Assembly: GCF_900107305.1 (NCBI RefSeq)
Contig: NZ_FNPL01000021.1
Location: 1-39,041 of the forward strand
Reading direction: 5' to 3'
Origin: Thermoactinomyces sp. DSM 45892
GTDB lineage: Bacteria; Bacillota; Bacilli; Thermoactinomycetales; Thermoactinomycetaceae
DNA: 39,041 nt
How positions within the stretch are numbered: position 1 is the stretch's first letter; every line of letters begins with the position of its first letter. Both the position numbers and the translations under genes were made by a program. The notes beneath the pieces are model-generated. The model was not told where the DNA came from, ran no database searches, and saw nothing but the letters and a program-made list of their open reading frames with translations. Shown here piece after piece: positions 34,355 through 39,041 of the stretch.

Positions 34355-35068
34355 ATGTTTTTAAACCGAGTTACACTTCTACAAGATCAAATCCCTTCTT
34401 TTCGTGAATATCCTTTTTCTATTCCATATATCAAACACCTTAGCCATATAGATTTGAAGAGCCAAGTTACTTTTTTTGTTGGAGAAAACGGCTCTGGAAA
34501 ATCTACTTTATTGGAGGCGATTGCGGACAAATGTGAATTTAATACCGCGGGTGGAGGTAGGAATAATCTATATGATGTGCATGCATCTGGATCGGCACTT
34601 GGAGATTATATAAGCCTTTCTTGGCTTCCAAAAGTTACAAAGGGCTTTTTTCTTAGAGCAGAGTCCTTTTATCATTTTGCGTCTCATATTGATGAAATAA
34701 GGGGATCTGAAGCGTACGGTGGACGTTCTTTACACGAACAATCACATGGAGAATCATTTTTATCTCTATTTTTAAATCGTTTTAAGGGGAAAGCGATTTA
34801 TTTATTGGATGAGCCAGAAGCAGCACTATCCCCACAACGACAGCTTGCTTTCTTGAAAATATTACATGCATTGGCCTCTAAAGGGGACAGCCAATTTATT
34901 ATAGCAACACATTCTCCCATACTCCTTGGATATCCAAAGGCTACCATTTTGAGTTTTGATCATAGTCCCATTAGAGAAATGGAGTATGAAATGACGGATC
35001 ATTTTCAAATAACAAAGTATTTCTTACAAAACCGAGAAAAGTTCTTACAGGAACTGTTTCAGGAGTAG
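34355..35068 (+). CDS. AAA/ABC-type ATPase
   Basis: A 237-residue stand-alone ATPase. It has Walker A GENGSGKST (43-51), an ABC-like signature SHGES (130-134), Walker B AIYLLDEPE (D152, E153) and H-loop ATHSP (H186). It lacks membrane parts and a partner permease, so it belongs to the group of soluble SMC/RecF-like ATP-binding proteins of unknown job, not to a transporter. ATG 34355 is chosen; the GGGTGA before it is a weak ribosome-binding site, and earlier in-frame codons run into the preceding hairpin. Confidence 0.85.
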   Translation: MFLNRVTLLQDQIPSFREYPFSIPYIKHLSHIDLKSQVTFFVGENGSGKSTLLEAIADKCEFNTAGGGRNNLYDVHASGSALGDYISLSWLPKVTKGFFLRAESFYHFASHIDEIRGSEAYGGRSLHEQSHGESFLSLFLNRFKGKAIYLLDEPEAALSPQRQLAFLKILHALASKGDSQFIIATHSPILLGYPKATILSFDHSPIREMEYEMTDHFQITKYFLQNREKFLQELFQE

Positions 35069-35137
35069 GATGGTAGGGATGGTTTAAAAAGATTGATCGT
35101 TTGTTATTTGCTGATTCTATTTGAGAGGTAGATAGAG

Positions 35138-35650
35138 ATGGAAAAAAGGTATGCCAGAGAATCTAGATGTTATAAAACTGCAAGAGTTTTTCCACCTGAT
35201 GTAAATAACCATAATACATTGTTTGGCGGAAAGCTAATGGCCTATATTGACGATATTGCTTCGATCGCAGCAACCAAACATTGTCGCCAATCTGTAGTTA
35301 CAGCTTCTACAGATTCTGTTGACTTCTTGCATCCGATCAGACCAACCGACGCGGTTAGCTTGGAATCGTTTGTGACATGGACCGGAAGAACTTCCATAGA
35401 AGTGTTTGTAAAGGTGGTCAAAGAAGATTTATTAAGCGGCGAAAGGAAGATCGCAGCTACTTCTTTTCTCACCTTCGTTTCTCTGAATGCGAATAGAACC
35501 CCCATTCCTGTACCATCTGTCATCCCGGAAACAGAAGAAGAAATGAAGTTGTATGAAACAGCTCCACGAAGAGCAGAAGCACGTAGGGTTAGAAGGAAAG
35601 AAAGCAAAGAGTTTGCTGATTTTCTTATTGTAAATCCTCCTTGGGAATAG
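35138..35650 (+). CDS. acyl-CoA thioesterase (hot-dog fold)
   Basis: A 170-residue cytoplasmic thioesterase of the YkhA/BFIT type that hydrolyses acyl-CoA. The motif PPDVNNHNTLFGGKLMAYIDD (19-39, with N25 and D39 in the active-site region) and VDFLHPI are characteristic. The tail after about 130 is charged and helical. A GAGAGGTAGATAGAG stretch lies before the ATG. It converges on the YitT gene. Confidence 0.9.
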   Translation: MEKRYARESRCYKTARVFPPDVNNHNTLFGGKLMAYIDDIASIAATKHCRQSVVTASTDSVDFLHPIRPTDAVSLESFVTWTGRTSIEVFVKVVKEDLLSGERKIAATSFLTFVSLNANRTPIPVPSVIPETEEEMKLYETAPRRAEARRVRRKESKEFADFLIVNPPWE

Positions 35651-35654
35651 ATGA

Positions 35655-35715
35655 ATGAATAAAAGCTCTTACTTTGAGGTGATATATACAAAGTAAGAGC
35701 TTTTATTCATTTTTA
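35655..35715. terminator. bidirectional terminator with 22 bp perfect stem
   Basis: The arms 35655-35676 and 35689-35710 are exact complements; the inner part is AAAAGCTCTTACTTTG. T runs exist on both strands. It serves the convergent thioesterase and yitT genes. Confidence 0.92.
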
Positions 35716-35721
35716 GATATC

Positions 35722-36339
35722 CTAGAGTCCTCTTGAAGTGATAGAGGCTCGTTTATACTGATAAACCCATGTAGTAACCTTTCCTGCAATCCCAACAGCA
35801 AGAATCGTATAGAGCACATGTGGAACGGAAAGATAGAACAACGAGAGTAAAAGAACGAAGGCATCCATGATGAAAAGAGTCGTTCCGATAGAAAGCCCAA
35901 ATCGTTTACTTAGTAAGAGCCCTAAAATTTCATCTCCGCCTGTTGCCCCTCCGTAACGCAAGATGACCCCCAATGCTAAGCCAGTGACTAGGCCCGAAAG
36001 AATCGAGGCGACGATTAACATGTCGGACAAATCGAGTATAAGCAATGAATATTGTTCCATGAGGCTGTAAAAAAGGGTGAAAGAAATGGTTATGATCGAA
36101 GTGTTAATGATGAGTTCCCATTCTTTCCGAAGTAATATGAACAAAATAACAGGTATATCTAAGAGAAGAATCGTAGTCGATGGTGAAAGCCCAAAAGCAT
36201 ATTTTCCTAGCAGGGCTAGTCCAAAAAATCCCCCATCTACTAACTGGTTTTGATAGTTTATATGAAAATAGACGAAAGCTAAAAGAAATGTTCCAATTAA
36301 CATGATACAAAGTTTCTGATACGGTATTTTGTTCCGCAT
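35722..36339 (-). CDS. YitT family membrane protein
   Basis: A 205-residue integral membrane protein with about five helices. The block LVTGLALGVILRYGGATGGDEILG is the YitT (DUF161) signature, and LVDGGFFGLALL near the N-terminus also fits. The usual C-terminal DUF2179 domain is missing; the protein stops after the last helix and a short basic tail. The function of the family is unknown. ATG 36339 is preceded by AAGAGGAT, which overlaps one arm of a hairpin in the leader (36351-36386), so translation may be structure-controlled. Confidence 0.85.
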   Translation of the reverse strand: MRNKIPYQKLCIMLIGTFLLAFVYFHINYQNQLVDGGFFGLALLGKYAFGLSPSTTILLLDIPVILFILLRKEWELIINTSIITISFTLFYSLMEQYSLLILDLSDMLIVASILSGLVTGLALGVILRYGGATGGDEILGLLLSKRFGLSIGTTLFIMDAFVLLLSLFYLSVPHVLYTILAVGIAGKVTTWVYQYKRASITSRGL

Positions 36340-36350
36340 ACAAGTATCCT

Positions 36351-36518
36351 CTTTTCGTAGTTAGAAAAAACAATGTGCTACGAAAGACAAGATAACCGCG
36401 GGAGTTTTGATTCTCATCCTGCATTTTTCTTTCGTAGTACATCTAGAAAATTGATAGGTACTACGAAAGAAGCTAGGTGTATGAGAGATCATACCGTTTC
36501 CAGATGGTACTACCTGGA
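36351..36518 (-). promoter_or_regulatory. structured leader of the yitT gene with repeated CTTTCGTAG hairpins
   Basis: Read on the minus strand, CTTTCGTAGTAC pairs with GTACTACGAAAG (36458-36469 with 36429-36440). A second unit, CTTTCGTAG (36378-36386) with CTACGAAAAG (36351-36360), ends in the Shine-Dalgarno of yitT. Arms of the two units are interchangeable, so alternative folds that hide or free the ribosome-binding site can be drawn. Further upstream, an imperfect 20-base palindrome with GTAC centre (36499-36518) repeats GGTACTAC. No known riboswitch class was recognised. The rest of the 36519-36720 stretch holds no gene that I can see. Confidence 0.5.
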
Positions 36519-36722
36519 GACACAAAAATCCTGATCCCTTCTTTTGTGGTGTTAAGAATCTTTACCCCATATTGTAGGGTTTTACACTTCATAGGGGGGT
36601 TGGATCATAGAAGAATGATATTTTCATTAAAATTTTTCATTAAGTTGCTTTAACATAAGACAAAAGATCTTGTGCATAGGGATAGAAAGGAAAACAATTT
36701 ATATGTACATGCACAGGGAGAC

Positions 36723-36750
36723 ACTCTTCTGGGCGCGGATACATATAGTA
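36723..36750 (+). promoter_or_regulatory. candidate sigma-K/sigma-E type promoter of sigK
   Basis: AC at 36723-36724, a 17-base spacer, then CATATAGTA at 36742-36750 matches the sigma-K pattern AC-N16/17-CATANNNTA. It lies 40 bases before the sigK start. Autoregulation of sigK by its own product is known in B. subtilis. Confidence 0.5.
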
Positions 36751-36789
36751 GATGGATGAAACTGAAAAATCTCATCGGAGGGGATTTTT

Positions 36790-36999
36790 ATGCCCGGAAT
36801 CTTGACTGCACTCTCTTTAGTGATTCGGGAGATGTTCCTTTTTGTATCGTACATTAAGAATAACGCTTTTCCCCAACCACTAGACGATCAAGAAGAAGAG
36901 AGGTGTCTCAGGTTTATGGCTGAGGGAGATGCTGAAGCCCGAAATAAATTAATTGAACATAACCTTCGTTTAGTTGCACACATTGTAAAAAGGTTATAG
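36790..36999 (+). CDS. sigK: N-terminal part of sporulation sigma factor sigma-K, interrupted
   Basis: The 69-residue product matches the start of B. subtilis pro-sigma-K: a hydrophobic pro-sequence ([20 protein letters not shown]), NNAFPQPL, then [20 protein letters not shown] and AHIVKR. In full-length sigma-K the protein goes on for about 165 more residues (KFENTGEDAEDLISIG and beyond). Here it stops at TAG 36997-36999 two codons after AHIVK. GGAGGGG lies 6 bases before ATG 36790. Nothing downstream up to 37290 encodes the missing parts in any frame. B. subtilis and several clostridia have sigK split by a skin element that is cut out in the mother cell. This break is at about residue 67, earlier than in B. 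subtilis. Disruption by simple decay is the alternative. Confidence 0.9.
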   Translation: MPGILTALSLVIREMFLFVSYIKNNAFPQPLDDQEEERCLRFMAEGDAEARNKLIEHNLRLVAHIVKRL

Positions 37000-37022
37000 A
37001 CACAAAACGATGTCAAAAAATG

Positions 37023-37130
37023 ATGGTCAAATTAGGGTTTGATCTAGGAATGGTAAAGGCTTCGCACAACGTAGAAATCGGTGAGAAGAGGATTACTCAA
37101 TTAGATAGATTGAATGTTTTTATCAATTAA
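37023..37130 (+). other. short open frame of unclear status
   Basis: A 35-codon frame just after the sigK break (MVKLGFDLGMVKASHNVEIG, then EKRITQLDRLN). No ribosome-binding site is visible and it ends in a tandem repeat. It could be the edge of a mobile element or chance. Confidence 0.2.
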
Positions 37131-37149
37131 ATAGATTAAATATTCTTAT
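37098..37149. repeat. two adjacent 26-base direct repeats
   Basis: Copies at 37098-37123 and 37124-37149 match at 22 of 26 positions, both starting CAATTA and containing ATAGATT. They lie about 100 bases from the sigK break and 140 bases before the NRPS gene, so they could bind a recombinase or a regulator. Confidence 0.7.
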
Positions 37150-37289
37150 GATCAATAATGAACAAGCTGTGTCCATAGGCCCCGTTGTAATGATTTGATC
37201 ACATTAATGTTTACTGTGAAGTGATTCAATCGACTATTATGATGGTGTAAATTTTAAAATCAATACACCTGGGGGAGGACTATTTTATT

Positions 37290-39041
37290 ATGGGGAATGG
37301 AGAATTTATTAAAAAATATTCACTGTCTGAGGGGCAGAGATCCATCTTTTTGCACTATAACCTATATCCTAATAGTTCTTTGTATAATGAACGAGGTGCT
37401 TGGTGTATACGTTCAAAAATGAATATCCAATACTTAGAGGAAGCTTTTCTCGAAGTGATTAGAAGACATGAGATTTTTAGATCTATTTTTGTCATGGAAG
37501 AGGAGGAAGCTATCCAAAAAGTTTATAGTGAACCTATTCTTGATTTTGAATTCATAAACTTAGACGGTGCCGAAGATGAGGCTGTTCAAGAATATATATC
37601 GTTAGAGTCTGATAGACCATTTGTATTGGAAAATGGGCCTGTTCCTAGGTTTAGACTGATTCGTCTTTCTGATGATTCACATATTCTGCTACTCATATGT
37701 CACCATATTACGATAGACGGATGGACAATCTCTCTACTTCTAAATGAAGTAGGTTTGTTTTATAAGCATTTTAATGAGAAGACTGAGCCTAATATCATGC
37801 CTATGGAGCACCAATACTCAGACTTTGTAAATTGGCAACGAAATACAGTACTAAATAACGAAGAGTCTTGTACATTTTGGAAGAATAAACTTTCTGGGGA
37901 ACTTCCAGTATTGAATTTGCCTGCTGATTATAAACACCCAACTACTCCTTCAGGTAATGGTGGATTATTTCTATCTTCGTTTTCAAAAGAGGTAAGCGAT
38001 AGTTTGCATTGTTTTTGTAAGAGCAGGAAGTACCCCGTTAATATCGTTTTGCTAGCTCTTTATATTACGTTTCTTTATCGTTTCTCTGGTCAAGATGAGA
38101 TCGTGGTCGGAACACCTACGTTTGGAAGAAGGAACAGAGAATTCCGGAAAATAATGGGTTATTTTGTAAATATGCTACCTATCCGAATTGGTGTTTCAGA
38201 AAAAATGTCTTTTAGAGATCTAGTGCACGTTGTTCGGACAGAGTTGGATACTTGCTCAGAACATCAATATTACCCATTTTCTTTAATGGCTGAGAATGTG
38301 GTGCCGAAGCAAAATAACAGTTTTTCACCTATCTTTCAGGCTTCCTTTGTATTACAAAAGGCATTGAAGCAAAATGGAGCTGTCTTTTTGGGGAATGCCA
38401 CTAATTTAATTAATATCCATGGATTATTATTAGAGCCATTTGAAATAGATAAAAATAATTCTAAGTTTGATCTGACTTTGTTTGTCGAAGAGGAAAACGA
38501 CAGTAGTATTAAATTTAACTTTGAATACAATACAGATATTTTTAATGAAAATACAATCGCTAGATTTTCTAGATATTTTCATGATCTTGTATATTCTCTG
38601 GTTTGTAATCCAGATGGTCTCATTTCTGAGGTCTGTTACCTTTCTACAGAAGAGCAGAAACAGTTACTAGAAGAATGGAACGATACGAAAGTAGAGTATT
38701 CATATGAGAGCACAATTCATGAACGGTTTGAAGAGCAGGTTTTACGTACACCAGAAGCCGTCGCTGTGGTGTATGAAGATAGACAGCTGACCTATCGAGA
38801 GTTAAATGAGCAGGCGAATCAATTGGCTCACTATCTACAGAAACGCGGAGTGGGGCCCGAGTCACTGATTGGATTATGTGTCGAACGCTCTCCCGAGATG
38901 ATGATCGGACTTTTGGGGATCTTGAAAGCTGGAGGGGCCTATGTTCCTCTTGATCCAACCTATCCAGAGCAACGACTGCAGTATATTTTAGCGGATGCAG
39001 GGATTCAAGTCCTTGTCACGACAGAGTCGTTACAGGGATGG
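37290..39041 (+). CDS. non-ribosomal peptide synthetase, condensation and adenylation domains (3' end outside window)
   Basis: 584 codons are open to the window edge. Residues about 5-440 form a condensation domain with HHITIDG (H138-G144, the HHxxxDG active site), DFVNWQ and VVGTPTFGRRN. From about 465 an adenylation domain begins, with LTYRELNEQANQLAHYLQ (A1) and LKAGGAYVPLDPTYP (A2, from 545); the window ends before the core A3 motif. ATG 37290 has GGGGGAGG upstream. An N-terminal condensation domain means either a starter domain that attaches an acyl chain or a subunit that receives a peptide from another protein. The condensation part is very AT-rich while the adenylation part is GC-richer. 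The gene sits right behind the broken sigK. Confidence 0.95.
   Translation, partial: MGNGEFIKKYSLSEGQRSIFLHYNLYPNSSLYNERGAWCIRSKMNIQYLEEAFLEVIRRHEIFRSIFVMEEEEAIQKVYSEPILDFEFINLDGAEDEAVQEYISLESDRPFVLENGPVPRFRLIRLSDDSHILLLICHHITIDGWTISLLLNEVGLFYKHFNEKTEPNIMPMEHQYSDFVNWQRNTVLNNEESCTFWKNKLSGELPVLNLPADYKHPTTPSGNGGLFLSSFSKEVSDSLHCFCKSRKYPVNIVLLALYITFLYRFSGQDEIVVGTPTFGRRNREFRKIMGYFVNMLPIRIGVSEKMSFRDLVHVVRTELDTCSEHQYYPFSLMAENVVPKQNNSFSPIFQASFVLQKALKQNGAVFLGNATNLINIHGLLLEPFEIDKNNSKFDLTLFVEEENDSSIKFNFEYNTDIFNENTIARFSRYFHDLVYSLVCNPDGLISEVCYLSTEEQKQLLEEWNDTKVEYSYESTIHERFEEQVLRTPEAVAVVYEDRQLTYRELNEQANQLAHYLQKRGVGPESLIGLCVERSPEMMIGLLGILKAGGAYVPLDPTYPEQRLQYILADAGIQVLVTTESLQGW

Noticed and set aside
36672-36857. 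61-codon frame overlapping the sigK start
   Set aside because: It crosses the sigK promoter, ribosome-binding site and first codons in another frame. The sigK frame is clearly the real one.
1-39041. tRNA, rRNA genes or CRISPR arrays
   Set aside because: No cloverleaf with a TTCRA loop, rRNA block or regularly spaced repeat array was found by reading both strands.

Overview
The window looks like a chromosomal stretch from an endospore-forming member of the Bacillales. The order alaS, ireB, ruvX, DUF1292 gene, mltG, pbpI-type PBP is the Bacillus subtilis arrangement (alaS-yrzL-yrrK-yrzB-yrrL ... yrrR). The sporulation sigma factor gene sigK, strong Shine-Dalgarno sites, frequent GTG/TTG starts and a T-box leader also fit. 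A Thermoactinomycetaceae-like host is plausible, but that is an inference and not shown by the sequence.

Region 1 (1-3300) is a decayed polymorphic-toxin locus. It holds a Fic/Doc-type toxin whose N-terminal part has degenerated, a putative immunity protein built from two copies of one domain, a TARG1-like macrodomain, a scrap of an IS3-family transposase and a fragment of an Rhs core. Region 2 (3160-7500) is the alanyl-tRNA synthetase operon behind an alanine T-box. Region 3 (7570-15300) carries cell-wall genes: two mltG paralogues (the first has lost the expected catalytic glutamate), a two-component system, a two-domain lipoprotein and a class B penicillin-binding protein. Region 4 (15450-19730) holds small unknown genes, a lone sulfotransferase, a PQ-loop protein, a DUF975 protein and an alpha-phosphoglucomutase.

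Region 5 (19730-24700) is a histidine utilisation operon, hutHUI, behind a structured leader that contains a possible leader peptide. Region 6 (24855-29250) has a cytoplasmic amidase, an MFS exporter, a secreted M64 metallopeptidase and a 49-codon gene. Region 7 (29243-36340) has an acetyltransferase, a paired fluoride channel, a glycine-betaine ABC transporter with permease and binding protein fused, an ATPase, an acyl-CoA thioesterase and a YitT protein with an unusual structured 5' leader.

Region 8 (36720-39041) is the most interesting. sigK starts normally at 36790 but its reading frame ends after codon 69, inside conserved region 2. About 290 bases later a large non-ribosomal peptide synthetase gene begins and runs off the window. 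The simplest reading is that a sigK-intervening (skin-like) element carries an NRPS cluster. The rest of the element, its recombinase and the 3' half of sigK lie outside the window, so this remains a hypothesis.
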